Source: CAZSNT01 sp964607765 (lineage in GTDB: Bacteria > Verrucomicrobiota > Lentisphaeria > Oligosphaerales > JABHEG01). Taken from it: DNA of 40,891 bases. The notes under the pieces were generated by a model. The model made no database searches. It saw nothing but the letters and a program-made list of their open reading frames with translations, and had not been told where the DNA came from. The translations under genes were made by a program, and so were the position numbers. The DNA lies in assembly GCA_964607765.1 (NCBI GenBank), contig CAZSNT010000090.1, positions 1 to 40,891 of the forward strand, given 5' to 3'. Each line of letters starts with the position of its first letter. The first letter of the stretch is position 1. Of this stretch, positions 16,975 through 26,153 are shown piece after piece.

Positions 16975-19740
16975 TTATCCGCGCAGTTCGCCGTGGAGCG
17001 TGATGCCGAGCAGCATCGTGCCGTCACGGGTCTGGGCCTGTTGCTGCACGGCGCTGAACATGGGCTCGGTGTACGGGATATCGTTCGCGTCTGCATCGGC
17101 CTCGATCAGGCTGCAGAGGGCCTGTTCACAGGTTTGCAGGGCGCTTTCCATACCGGATGCGCGGTCTGTGCCGCCGCGCCAACTGCAGATGAAAGCCCCC
17201 TCCTGGGTCAGGCGGATACCGGCCGACTCGCGCAGCAGTACGTCGCCCGCAATGGCGCCGACCGCGTTGGCGACATGCGCGAACTCGGAGACCAGCACGT
17301 CTTGCTGGAACACCGGGCCGAGCTGCGGGAACAGCGTGGCAACGGGAGCCCCCACTGCGATGAGAGGCACGCTGAGCTGCGGCCGCATCGTTACCGTGCC
17401 GCCGTTGCGCGTTGCGGCGAAGTGCTCTGTCAACCAGTGTCGGAGCTTCCTGTCCGCGCGCCAGGCAGTACTGTCCTCGAGGGCAACGGCGAGCACGGTG
17501 TCGCATGTCTTGCGTCGGAACTCGTGATGGATTGCGCTGACGATGTCTGCGATATCCGCGTCCAGGAGCATGCTCCAGTGCGCCAGTGCGGCGTTGACGA
17601 TCTCGCGGTCGAACGCCTGGAATGCGCGTTCGTAGTGCAGGACATCGGTCAAGGTCAGGCCAAACCGTTTCAGATATCCCTCGCTCTCGAGCTCGTCCCA
17701 GCGCAGATACGCCGGGCTGGGCCGCACCATCACGCGCGCGAGTTCCCCCAGCAGTCTGGGGCCGTCGGAGAGGTGCTGCAGAAGCCGACTGTCACGCTGT
17801 CCGTCCCGGTGCGTCGCGGCCACCAACTCGGCGGCGTTCGCGTCACGCGTAGCGAATTCCCGGAGCAGGTTGGGGACTTTCGCAGGGAGTTCGGGGAAGT
17901 CCTCGTGCAGTCGGCACAGGGGCGTGATCCTGCGTGGTCCGATGCGGACCCGCGGCCAGGTGGACAGGTCGATCTCGCTGTCCCCGCCCAGCCCGATCGT
18001 CTGCACGGCCATGGCCCGGACGCAGGTCTGGAAATCCGCAATCCGCGCGCCGCGTTCGGAGAGCTCGGGCGCCCCGTTCTTCAGTAGTGCGACGTCGAGT
18101 GTGGTGCCCCCCATGTCAGCGACCACGGCATCCGCGTTGCTGAACAGGCGCGCAGCCCCCACCACGCTGGCGGCAGGGCCGCTGAGCAGTGTTTCGACGG
18201 GTACACTGACAGCCACGTCGTCGAGCATCTGACTTCCGTCGCCCTTGACTACCATGACCTTGGTGTCCGGCAGCCCGAGCTCATCGAGAGCCTGTCGCAC
18301 AGCGGCCAGCAGAGCCTCGATCAGGGGGATGAGTTTGGCGTTCATCGCGGCCGTGGTCGCGCGTTCGACGAAGTTGAGTTCATTGGTCAGCTCATGGCCG
18401 CAGACTGCGTGCAGGCCGGTGGCATCCAGCGTGAGTTGCGCGGCTTCGAGTTCGTGCCGCGGATTGATGACGCTGCCGAATCCGCTGATGGCCAGCGCTT
18501 CGCACCCGGCGGCTTGGGCGTTCAACGCAATCTGGCGCACCTGCTCCGGGTCGATGGGTTGCCGCTCGCTGCCGTCGATGGTCATGACACCGTCCAGCTT
18601 GCCCACGAACCGGAACGGCAGTTCGTCGAGCTTCAGCTCGAACGGCGACATGAGCAGGAGTCCGACCGGGCGGCCCTTGCGTTCCACAAAAGCGTTTGTC
18701 GCCAGCGTCGTGCTGAGTCCGACTCGGGATACGCTCTGGAGCAGGTCGAGGGGTAGCTTGCGCAGGACACTGATTATCCCGGCAGCCAGGTCATCGTGCG
18801 TGGTGGGGGATTTGGCGCCGGCGAGCACACGGTCGGCAGTGAAATCGAATATCACGGCGTCCGTGTAGGTTCCGCCAGTGTCCACGCCCAGCCCCAGCCC
18901 CTGCCGCTGCACCGGTGGCTGCTCGTGCGGTTGCGCGTAGCGGGCCAGGACCTCATCGACGTGGGAGTCTGTACCCGCGGCAAAGGCAATGACCTCGTCG
19001 CCCGGTGCGGCCACTGTCTTGCTGCGTGGCGGCACGACAAGTAGACGCGGGTCGGTCCAGGCGCCGCTCAGCATGCTGAACAGCAGCGAGTCGTCGCCGT
19101 CCAGGATCTCGTGCTCCCAGTCCAGGCTGGCCGCAAGCCCTTCGGTGACGGACTGGCCGGGCGGCCGTTCCGGCTCGCCGGGGAACCGGATGTAGGCCGC
19201 GCGTTGGTAGTTCCGCTTCCAGGACTCGCGGAATTCGCAGATGAAGCAGGCATTGTCGCGCCCGTATTGCTCCTGCAACTGCTCCAGCGATGTGCCGTAC
19301 AGCGAGTGGTCGCGCGCTGACAAGTAGTTCTTCTTCGGCTTGCGCCGGCGCGTCTTCTCGTACCAGCCGTGGCTCAGGTAACGGGTGCCGGGCCGGCGCG
19401 AAAACTCGTCCATGTAACGGCAGTGCGAGCCGAGAAACACGCCGATGCAGTCCTGCACTCGCGGCACCACGAGCGGCGCGCGGCGCGCATGGAGCCCGAT
19501 CGTACCGCGTCCGCACACGCCGTACCCCAGCACAATGGCGTCGAGCTCCTCGGTCTCGTCCAGTTCGTCGATGCGGGACTGCAGCAGTTCCCGGAGTTGG
19601 CCGGGGTTCTGGTGCAACTGCGCGGGCAGGATGTCGATCACGAACGTGCGGTCCGGAATGCGTTGGGCCACCTGTTCGATGTTCCACTCCAGCACGCCGC
19701 AGGCGATGATCGCAATTCGTGGGTGGTGGGGTTCGGTCAT
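16975..19740 (-). CDS. DUF1638-hydantoinase/oxoprolinase (HyuA) fusion protein
   Basis: A 921-residue two-domain protein. Residues about 8-240 match DUF1638: IAIIACGVLEWN, LGYGVCGRGTIGL, PLVVPRVQDCIGVFLGS and a PGTRYLSHGWYE block, with Cys14, Cys76, Cys98 and Cys107 as candidate metal ligands. From residue 281 there is a HyuA/acetone-carboxylase-type ATPase domain: GLGLGVDTGGTYTDAVI (phosphate loop), then VADMGGTTLDVALL (second phosphate motif) and a long C-terminal actin-like half. DUF1638 is known to me mostly from operons with corrinoid-dependent methyltransferases; HyuA-type domains occur in ATP-driven activators and carboxylases. No corrinoid genes are in view. The ATG at 19740 begins seven residues before the DUF1638 homology; no strong ribosome site is seen, and a longer TTG start is possible. 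Confidence 0.82.
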   Translation of the reverse strand: MTEPHHPRIAIIACGVLEWNIEQVAQRIPDRTFVIDILPAQLHQNPGQLRELLQSRIDELDETEELDAIVLGYGVCGRGTIGLHARRAPLVVPRVQDCIGVFLGSHCRYMDEFSRRPGTRYLSHGWYEKTRRRKPKKNYLSARDHSLYGTSLEQLQEQYGRDNACFICEFRESWKRNYQRAAYIRFPGEPERPPGQSVTEGLAASLDWEHEILDGDDSLLFSMLSGAWTDPRLLVVPPRSKTVAAPGDEVIAFAAGTDSHVDEVLARYAQPHEQPPVQRQGLGLGVDTGGTYTDAVIFDFTADRVLAGAKSPTTHDDLAAGIISVLRKLPLDLLQSVSRVGLSTTLATNAFVERKGRPVGLLLMSPFELKLDELPFRFVGKLDGVMTIDGSERQPIDPEQVRQIALNAQAAGCEALAISGFGSVINPRHELEAAQLTLDATGLHAVCGHELTNELNFVERATTAAMNAKLIPLIEALLAAVRQALDELGLPDTKVMVVKGDGSQMLDDVAVSVPVETLLSGPAASVVGAARLFSNADAVVADMGGTTLDVALLKNGAPELSERGARIADFQTCVRAMAVQTIGLGGDSEIDLSTWPRVRIGPRRITPLCRLHEDFPELPAKVPNLLREFATRDANAAELVAATHRDGQRDSRLLQHLSDGPRLLGELARVMVRPSPAYLRWDELESEGYLKRFGLTLTDVLHYERAFQAFDREIVNAALAHWSMLLDADIADIVSAIHHEFRRKTCDTVLAVALEDSTAWRADRKLRHWLTEHFAATRNGGTVTMRPQLSVPLIAVGAPVATLFPQLGPVFQQDVLVSEFAHVANAVGAIAGDVLLRESAGIRLTQEGAFICSWRGGTDRASGMESALQTCEQALCSLIEADADANDIPYTEPMFSAVQQQAQTRDGTMLLGITLHGELRG

Positions 19741-19752
19741 TTGTGAATCAAG

Positions 19753-19833
19753 GTGTTCAGTGTTCAGTGTTCTCAAACAGGAACGCCGTCGATTGCAGTC
19801 GGCAGCAGTCGATTGCAGTCGATTGCAGTCGAG
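19753..19833. repeat. Two adjacent short tandem repeats (7-bp and 10-bp units)
   Basis: GTGTTCA is repeated almost three times at 19753-19772. After a 14-base gap, GATTGCAGTC occurs at 19791, 19811 and 19821 with a variant unit (GGCAGCAGTC) at 19801. Both arrays fall upstream of the DUF1638-HyuA start, where length changes could alter expression. Confidence 0.85.
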
Positions 19834-19881
19834 TTTGCTCGTCCGAGCTTGAGGGAGTCTTGACTCTCAGACAACTGGCGG

Positions 19882-21324
19882 CTACTCCGTCACCTCCCGC
19901 TGCGCCAGCTCACCGAACCGGTTGGCGATGGCCAGGGCAGGATCGAGCGGCACATCGGCATGTGGTGTGTCTGCCGTAACGGGCACGGGCGGCCGCGGCG
20001 TCAGCGTGCGGCCCTGGAATTGCGGCAGCCATTGCGCTTGGGCGTGGAGCATTTCGCGGGCCATCTCCCGTGCCTCGCTCAAAGTGCACACTGCTGACGT
20101 CAGCGGATCCATGGCCATCGCCTGCATGGCGTATTCCGGGTCACCGGTCAGAGCCGCTTCCACGGTCAGACCCTGTACGGTGACATTGCTTTGGTTCAGT
20201 GCGGCGCATTGCGGCGGCAGTTCGCCGATCCGCAACGGGTGCAGGCCGCGCTTGTCCACGTAGACGGGGACTTCGACGCAGCAACCCTGGGGCAGGTTGG
20301 CGATGTAGCCGTCGTTGCGGACGTTACCGTTCAGTCGGAATGGTCTGTCCGTCTCCATGGCTTCGAGGATGTACGAGCAGTACTCCACACTGCGCTGCCG
20401 CACTGCGGTCGCCTCCATGTCCAGGTAATTCACGGCCTCGAACTTGCCGGCCAGCATGCGGCAGTAGTTGTAGTAAGCGCCCGTCTCGCCGCCGAACGCG
20501 GGCTCGTCGCAGTACGTGTCGAGCGCGCGCTGATGGCTGCGGAACCAAGGCACGTATTCGCTCAGGTGCCCTGTACTCTCGGTCATGAAATAGCCGAAGT
20601 GCCGCATGACCTCGATTCGCACCTTCTCGTTGATGTAGTACTCGGGCTTCTCGCAGACTGCCTTGAAAGCCGGGTACAGATCCGTTCCTGTCTGTTTGTC
20701 CTTGAGTGAAAGGAACCAGCCCATGTGATTGACACCCGCGGACACGTAGTCGATCTGCTCCTTGGGCAGCCCGAGGTAGCCCGAGATGAGGTCGAGCGTT
20801 GTCTGCACGCCGTGGCACAGGCCGATGAACGGTACGTCGGTGGCTTTGCCCAGGCCATAGCACACCGCCGCCATCGGGTTGGCGTAGTTCAGCAGCACGG
20901 CATCCGGGCAGAGCTCTTCCATGTCCCGGGCGATGTCGACCAGCACGGGGATGGTGCGCAACCCGCGCATGATGCCGCCCGGGCCCAGCGTGTCGCCAAT
21001 GCACTGGTCCACGCCGTATCTGAGCGGGACCTTGTAGTCGATCTCGAACGCGTCGAGGCCGCCGACCTGGATCATGACGATCACGTAGTCAGCGCCCTCC
21101 AACGCCTCGCGCCGGTCGAGAGTTGCGGTCAGTGTGGTCGGACAATCGTTCTCCGCGATGACACGCTTCAGGAACGACTCCATCCGATCCAGCTTGGGCT
21201 TGGTCCGATTCATCAGGCACAGCTCACAGTCCGCCAACGCCTCTGTGGCCAGGATGTCCATGCTGAGCGTCTTGCAGAAGATGAGACTGCCCGCGCCGAT
21301 CATGGCGATCTTTGGTTTCGGCAT
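19882..21324 (-). CDS. Glycoside hydrolase family 4 enzyme, CHGV type
   Basis: A 480-residue NAD- and metal-dependent GH4 enzyme. IAMIGAGSLIF (residues 6-16) is the NAD loop, NYANP follows at 146-150, and the metal-site Cys170-His171 lies in GLCHGVQTT; AGVNHMGW gives the second His. The CHGV motif differs from the CHSV of the paralogue at 3723-5048. As I recall, CHGx is found in GH4 alpha-glucuronidases and alpha-galacturonidases, so this copy may act on uronides. The ATG at 21324 starts exactly at the Rossmann fold; a longer frame upstream lacks homology. A C-terminal extension of about 40 residues (Pro-rich, PRPPVPVTADTPHADVPL) is unusual. It lies upstream of the DUF1638-HyuA gene on the same strand with a 141-base gap. 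Confidence 0.87.
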   Translation of the reverse strand: MPKPKIAMIGAGSLIFCKTLSMDILATEALADCELCLMNRTKPKLDRMESFLKRVIAENDCPTTLTATLDRREALEGADYVIVMIQVGGLDAFEIDYKVPLRYGVDQCIGDTLGPGGIMRGLRTIPVLVDIARDMEELCPDAVLLNYANPMAAVCYGLGKATDVPFIGLCHGVQTTLDLISGYLGLPKEQIDYVSAGVNHMGWFLSLKDKQTGTDLYPAFKAVCEKPEYYINEKVRIEVMRHFGYFMTESTGHLSEYVPWFRSHQRALDTYCDEPAFGGETGAYYNYCRMLAGKFEAVNYLDMEATAVRQRSVEYCSYILEAMETDRPFRLNGNVRNDGYIANLPQGCCVEVPVYVDKRGLHPLRIGELPPQCAALNQSNVTVQGLTVEAALTGDPEYAMQAMAMDPLTSAVCTLSEAREMAREMLHAQAQWLPQFQGRTLTPRPPVPVTADTPHADVPLDPALAIANRFGELAQREVTE

Positions 21325-21573
21325 GGTGTGGCTCTCCGTTGTTTGTTGCTCGCGATTCGTTGCTTGTTGTCCGTGGTGCGTGACTGCCATGCAGGACCTG
21401 CCCGTGACGTCGAATATACTACGACAAGCTGACGGGGTACCATTCACTCCTGACCGATATCGCGTGTCACGGGTCCGAGTGCTATCTTGCGACACCGGCC
21501 TCGCGGATGCTGTCCTCCCCGTCCGGGCCGGACAGCACAACGCTTCCAGCGACAGGAGAGATATTCACTGAAC

Positions 21574-22896
21574 ATGACCAGCAAAGCCTTTGTCCTCGAT
21601 ACCAATGTTGTCCTCCACGACAGTTCCTGCATCCATCACTTCCAGGAACACGATATCGTGATTCCGATTACGGTCATAGAGGAGCTGGACCGCTTCAAGA
21701 AGGGCAACGACACGCTCAATTTCCACGCCCGTGAGTTCGTCCGTACGCTGGATTCGATCAGCGGCTCGAAGCTGTTCGATCAAGGCGTTGCTCTCGGCCC
21801 CGGTCGCGGCAAGATCATGATCCGGCTGGCCCAATCGCTCCACGAGGAGCTGGCGCTGAACTTCCCGAGATCCGAGCCGGATCGCGAGATTCTCAACATC
21901 GCCTACGGACTGGCCAAGGACAGCCCGGCCACACAGACTATCCTGGTCAGCAAAGACGTGAACCTGCGCATGAAGGCGAAAGCCATCGGGCTGCAGGCCG
22001 AAGACTACACCACAGACCACGTCAAAGACCTCTCCACGCTCTACGCGGGCTATCGACGGGAAGAAAATGTGCCGGACGCGCTCATCGCCCGCCTGTATGA
22101 GAAGCCCGGCGAGGTCGAGGCGAACGAACTGCCTACGTCCCCCGATCTGTTGCCGCACGAGTTTCTGATTCTGAGGAACGGCAAGAGCTCCGCGCTTGGC
22201 ACGTACTGCCCTGACACCGATGTCATTCGCCGTGTGGAGAAACTGCAGGCTTACGGCATCACGCCGCGCAACGCGGAGCAGACGTTCGCGCTGCACGCGC
22301 TGACGGACGTCAACGTGCCGCTCGTGTCACTGTCCGGCAAAGCGGGCACGGGCAAGACATTGCTGGCTTTGGCCGGGGCGCTGGAGAAGCGCAGGTACTA
22401 CCACCAGATCCTGATGGCGCGGCCGATTGTTCCGCTGAGCAACAAGGACACTGGCTTTCTCCCGGGCGACATCCAGTCCAAACTCAACCCGTACATGCAG
22501 CCGCTGTTCGACAACCTCGGCGTGATCAAGCACCAGTACCCCAACACGAATTCCAAACACAGCCGCATCGACGAACTGCTTGCCGAGGAGAAGCTGCAGA
22601 TCGCGCCGCTGTCCTATATTCGTGGCCGCAGCCTGGTCAAAGTCTACTTCATTGTGGACGAGGCACAGAACCTCACGCCGCACGAGATCAAGACCATTAT
22701 CACCCGCGCCGGTGAAGGCACGAAAGTGGTGTTCACGGGCGACATTTTCCAGATCGACCACCCGTATCTGGACAGCCAGTCAAACGGGCTCAGCTACCTG
22801 ATCGAGAAGATGAAAGGGCAGGGGCTCTACGCGCACGTGAACCTGGAGAAGGGCGAGCGTTCCGAGCTCGCCGAACTCGCCAGCAATCTGCTGTGA
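21574..22896 (+). CDS. phoH2: PIN-PhoH ATPase/RNase (PhoH2-type)
   Basis: A 440-residue protein with an N-terminal PIN nuclease domain (residues 4-150: VLDTNVVLHD with Asp9, a conserved VIEELDRFK, and a closing SKDVNLRMKA) and a C-terminal PhoH ATPase domain. The latter has Walker A GKAGTGKT at 255-262, the phosphate-side MARPIVPLSNKD, Walker B FIVDEAQNLTPHE and FTGDIFQID. PhoH2 proteins are reported to unwind and cut RNA. The ATG is 13 bases after GGAGAG, a long spacing. The response regulator gene starts ten bases after the stop, so all three genes to 24977 may be one transcript. Confidence 0.94.
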   Translation: MTSKAFVLDTNVVLHDSSCIHHFQEHDIVIPITVIEELDRFKKGNDTLNFHAREFVRTLDSISGSKLFDQGVALGPGRGKIMIRLAQSLHEELALNFPRSEPDREILNIAYGLAKDSPATQTILVSKDVNLRMKAKAIGLQAEDYTTDHVKDLSTLYAGYRREENVPDALIARLYEKPGEVEANELPTSPDLLPHEFLILRNGKSSALGTYCPDTDVIRRVEKLQAYGITPRNAEQTFALHALTDVNVPLVSLSGKAGTGKTLLALAGALEKRRYYHQILMARPIVPLSNKDTGFLPGDIQSKLNPYMQPLFDNLGVIKHQYPNTNSKHSRIDELLAEEKLQIAPLSYIRGRSLVKVYFIVDEAQNLTPHEIKTIITRAGEGTKVVFTGDIFQIDHPYLDSQSNGLSYLIEKMKGQGLYAHVNLEKGERSELAELASNLL

Positions 22897-22906
22897 CGGA
22901 GGGGTG

Positions 22907-23575
22907 ATGCGGATACTTGTGGTCGAAGACGATGCACAGACGGCCCGGTTCATCTGCACAGGTCTGCGCGAGGCGGGGTTTGTGGTCGAGTGGGCTGACG
23001 CCGGCCCGGCCGGTCTGACCGCTGCCACGCTCGAGCCGTTCGATGTGGCTGTCATCGACATCATGCTGCCCGGCATGGACGGCTTGACGCTCATCCAGGA
23101 ACTGCGGCGCGCAGGGAACCTGATGCCGGTGCTGGTCCTCAGCGCGAAGCGGACGGTTGACGACCGCGTCCGCGGCCTGCAGGCCGGCGGGGACGATTAC
23201 TTGGTCAAACCCTTCGCGTTCTCCGAACTGCTTGCCCGTGTCCAGGCTCTTATCCGCCGTGCCACCGCCACGGCGGAGCCGAGCAGTCTGACGGTCAGGG
23301 ACCTGGCGATCGACCTGCTGCGGCGCAAAGTGACCAGGAGCGGCCGCGCGATCGAACTGCAGCCCAAGGAGTTCGCGCTGCTCGAGTATCTGATGCGCAA
23401 CGCGGGGCGCGTGGTCTCCAAGACCATGATCATGGAGCACGTGTGGGAGTACAACTTCGATCCCCAGACCAACGTTGTCGAGGCGCGCATTTGCCGGCTC
23501 CGCGACAAGGTCGACCGGCCCTTTGACGACCCGCTCATTCACACTGTCCGCGGGGTTGGCTATGTCCTGGAGTAA
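22907..23575 (+). CDS. OmpR-family response regulator
   Basis: A 222-residue regulator. The receiver domain has the acidic pair Asp8-Asp9, the phosphorylation site Asp51 in VIDIMLPGMDG, Ser near 80 in LVLSAKR and the Lys of DYLVKPF. The C-terminal winged helix (LQPKEFALLEYLMRNAG... VVEARICRLRDKV... HTVRGVGYVLE) is full length. It should bind DNA as a dimer when phosphorylated. The ATG is six to seven bases after GGAGGGG. The partner kinase gene overlaps its end by 14 bases, which marks the two as a cognate pair. The likely target is the PepSY-like gene just downstream. Confidence 0.95.
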   Translation: MRILVVEDDAQTARFICTGLREAGFVVEWADAGPAGLTAATLEPFDVAVIDIMLPGMDGLTLIQELRRAGNLMPVLVLSAKRTVDDRVRGLQAGGDDYLVKPFAFSELLARVQALIRRATATAEPSSLTVRDLAIDLLRRKVTRSGRAIELQPKEFALLEYLMRNAGRVVSKTMIMEHVWEYNFDPQTNVVEARICRLRDKVDRPFDDPLIHTVRGVGYVLE

Positions 23576-24977
23576 GTGGCTCAAGTCGGTTCGTACCATT
23601 CGGTTTCGGCTGACTCTGTGGTACGCCGGGCTTCTCTCCGTGTTTGCGCTGCTGCTGTTCCTGTGCGAGGACGGCTTGCTGCGCTCGCAGCTGCAGTCGC
23701 GTGTGGACGATGATCTGCTGTCCGACGTGCGTCAGTTCGAGGCGCTGTACGACGAGTTCGGGCTGGAAGCGCTCGCCGACGAGTTCCGGCGCGAAGGCGA
23801 AGCGACCGGCATCGAGAACGTGCTGCTGATCTTCCGGTCCCCAAACCTGCGCGTGCTGGCGAGTTCGGATCTCGCCTCGTGGCAGCACCCGGACTTGGAG
23901 TCGGCGACGATCGACAGTCTGGCACCGGGCGAGGCGCGGTTCCGGACGCTGCGTCTGCCTCGTGCGGGTGGGGGGCTCCGGATCGTGGAGGCGCGTGCTG
24001 CGGACGGCAATGTCCTGCAGATCGGTCGATCGCTGTCGAGCGACCGCGATCTGATCGCGGGTTACCGGCGTGTGTTCGGTGCGGTCGTCGTGGGTATGCT
24101 CATTGTCGGGATTGCGCTGGAGTGGGTGTTGATCGGGCGCGCCATGTCGGGCGTGGCCAAGGTCACGCACACCGCAACCCGCATTGGTAACGCGGACCTC
24201 TCGTCGCGCGTCGTCGTCGCTGGGCGCGGCAGCGAAATCGAGGAACTGGCCGGGGCCTTCAACGCGATGCTGGGCCGGATCGACGGGCTCGTCCGGGAAC
24301 TCAGGGAGGTGACCGACAACATTGCGCACGACCTGCGCAGCCCACTCACCCGCATCCGCGGTCTGGCCGAGACAGCGTTGACCCGGACAGACGCACCGGG
24401 GGAGCCGGATGAACTCGCCGCGGCAGTGATCGAAGAGTGCGACCGGGTCGTGCAACTGGTCAACACCATGCTGGAAATCACCGAGACCAATGCGGGCGTG
24501 TGCGTACTGGCGCGGGAGTGCGTGGATCTGGCGCGAGTGCTGCAGGACGTGCATGAGCTGTTCCTGCCCGTGGCGGACGACCGAGGGGTGACGTTCGAGC
24601 TCGATCTGCCCGACCAGGCCCTGCGTACGGTCGGGGACCTGTCACGGCTGCAGCGCGTTATGGCCAACGTGGTGGACAACGCCTTGAAGTACACCGCGTC
24701 GGGCGGCGCCGTGACGCTTGCCGTGCGTGCCGAGAACGCCGACATCGTCATCACGGTCCGCGACACGGGGATCGGCATCAGCGAGGGCGACCGGGCACGC
24801 ATATTCGACCGCTTCTTCCGCGGCGACGCCAGCCGCTCGACACCGGGTAGCGGCTTGGGCCTGGCCTTGGCCGACGCGCTTGTGCGCGCCCACGACGGCC
24901 ACATCGCGGTCAGCAGCACGCCGGGCAAGGGGAGTCGGTTCACGATTACGCTGCCCGCTGCGTCTGCTCGAACATGA
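23562..24977 (+). CDS. Sensor histidine kinase, HAMP type
   Basis: A 471-residue inner-membrane kinase. Helix one is LTLWYAGLLSVFALLLFLC (about residues 14-32). A periplasmic sensor of about 130 residues follows, then helix two (VFGAVVVGMLIVGIALEWVLI). A HAMP region runs to about residue 245, with the phospho-acceptor His in DNIAHDLRSPLTRIRG. The ATP domain has N (NVVDNALKYT), G1 (DTGIGIS), F (FDRFFRG) and G2 (GSGLGLALA) boxes. The layout and sequence are like the heavy-metal/CusS branch. The sensor is acidic and has no obvious Cys/His cluster, so the ligand is open. The start overlaps the regulator gene by 14 bases. Confidence 0.94.
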   Translation: MSWSKWLKSVRTIRFRLTLWYAGLLSVFALLLFLCEDGLLRSQLQSRVDDDLLSDVRQFEALYDEFGLEALADEFRREGEATGIENVLLIFRSPNLRVLASSDLASWQHPDLESATIDSLAPGEARFRTLRLPRAGGGLRIVEARAADGNVLQIGRSLSSDRDLIAGYRRVFGAVVVGMLIVGIALEWVLIGRAMSGVAKVTHTATRIGNADLSSRVVVAGRGSEIEELAGAFNAMLGRIDGLVRELREVTDNIAHDLRSPLTRIRGLAETALTRTDAPGEPDELAAAVIEECDRVVQLVNTMLEITETNAGVCVLARECVDLARVLQDVHELFLPVADDRGVTFELDLPDQALRTVGDLSRLQRVMANVVDNALKYTASGGAVTLAVRAENADIVITVRDTGIGISEGDRARIFDRFFRGDASRSTPGSGLGLALADALVRAHDGHIAVSSTPGKGSRFTITLPAASART

Positions 24978-25094
24978 CCAAATGGTAATCCTGCGGTCAG
25001 CAGCGCGTCATGTGGGGGGCCTACTGTTGCTGTCAACTGGGGCCCGGCCCGTCTGGCCCCCGAGTACTGGACCATTCTGCAGGAGGATTGACGC

Positions 25095-26105
25095 ATGAGA
25101 ACCAGGAGCATCCATCACGCGCTGACAGCGGCACTGTTCGGTATCACCGTGCTTGCGGCGTCGGCTCTGCATGCACGAGAGGGCAGGAGTCTGCCACCGG
25201 CGGCTGCGCGTGTGATTAAAGCGAACTTCCCGGACGCCAGGATCACCGGAATCGGACGGGAACGGGAGCGGGGCGCCTATTATTATGAGGTCAACCTTCG
25301 GCAGGGCACTCGCCGGTTCGAGGTGGAGGTGACCAAGGAGGGCGTGATCGGCGAGATCGAGGCCGCGGTGAAGCTGAGCGATCTGCCGGACGAACTGGTG
25401 AAGAGCATCCGCGAACGTGTGGGCGACGGCAAGATCGTGCGCGTTGAGAAACATGAACGTCGGGGCATCGCACGAGGCGGCAAGTTCGTGCCTCTCGACA
25501 AGCCCCGCATCATCTACGAAGTGAAGTACTACACGCGCGATCGGCAGCGGCGCGAGATGCAACTGGCGTCGGACGCAGTGCTCGAGTTGCCGAAGAGCGT
25601 GGTGCGTCGCATCGAAGAGCAGTTTCCCAAAGCGCGTATCAGTGAGATCGAGGCAGAAGACGACGACGGGATCATGGTGTTTGTGGTCGAGTTGTCCGAA
25701 GGCGACGACCGCTTCGACGTGGCAGTGACGGCCGACGGGCGACTGCTGGAGAAAGAGACGCCCATCCAGTCCAAGCTGGCCCCGCGCGCGATTGCCAAAG
25801 CTCTGGCCGAAGAAGACGATCTGCTGAAGTCGGACCGACTCAGCATCTGTCGCCGCGAGACGTTCGGCGTGGTCGAGGACGGACGGGTAGTCAACCGCCA
25901 CGACATCACGTTCGTGGTGCGCGTCACGCGTGGTCGTGATGTGCGCGAGTACCGCTTCGACGGCCGCGGCAAACTCCTGTCCAAATCAGGTTGGGAACAC
26001 GTGGACGACGAGGAACATGACGACGACGATGATCACGATGACGACGATGATGATCACGACGATGATTACGATTACGATGACGACGACGATGACGACGATG
26101 ATTGA
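25095..26105 (+). CDS. Secreted PepSY-like protein with Asp/His-rich C-terminal tail
   Basis: A 336-residue exported protein. The signal peptide ends at ALHA (about residue 27). Two PepSY/BLIP-like modules follow (about residues 32-85 and 170-225), each with a helix P-x-A/S-V-x-x-x-I-x-x-x-F-P-x-A-x-I-x-x-I and a YEVxL/FVVEL strand. Further related segments lie between and after them. The last 34 or so residues are nearly all Asp with interspersed His and Tyr, which should bind Ca or transition metals. AGGAGG eight bases before the ATG is an excellent ribosome site. It lies 117 bases after the histidine kinase; PepSY genes often sit beside and under control of such pairs. A 6-bp GGGGCC/GGCCCC hairpin is present in that gap. 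Confidence 0.85.
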   Translation: MRTRSIHHALTAALFGITVLAASALHAREGRSLPPAAARVIKANFPDARITGIGRERERGAYYYEVNLRQGTRRFEVEVTKEGVIGEIEAAVKLSDLPDELVKSIRERVGDGKIVRVEKHERRGIARGGKFVPLDKPRIIYEVKYYTRDRQRREMQLASDAVLELPKSVVRRIEEQFPKARISEIEAEDDDGIMVFVVELSEGDDRFDVAVTADGRLLEKETPIQSKLAPRAIAKALAEEDDLLKSDRLSICRRETFGVVEDGRVVNRHDITFVVRVTRGRDVREYRFDGRGKLLSKSGWEHVDDEEHDDDDDHDDDDDDHDDDYDYDDDDDDDDD

Positions 26106-26153
26106 TCTGACTGTCGCCGCGGGGAAGTCCACCGGATAGAGCGAAAGACAAGG

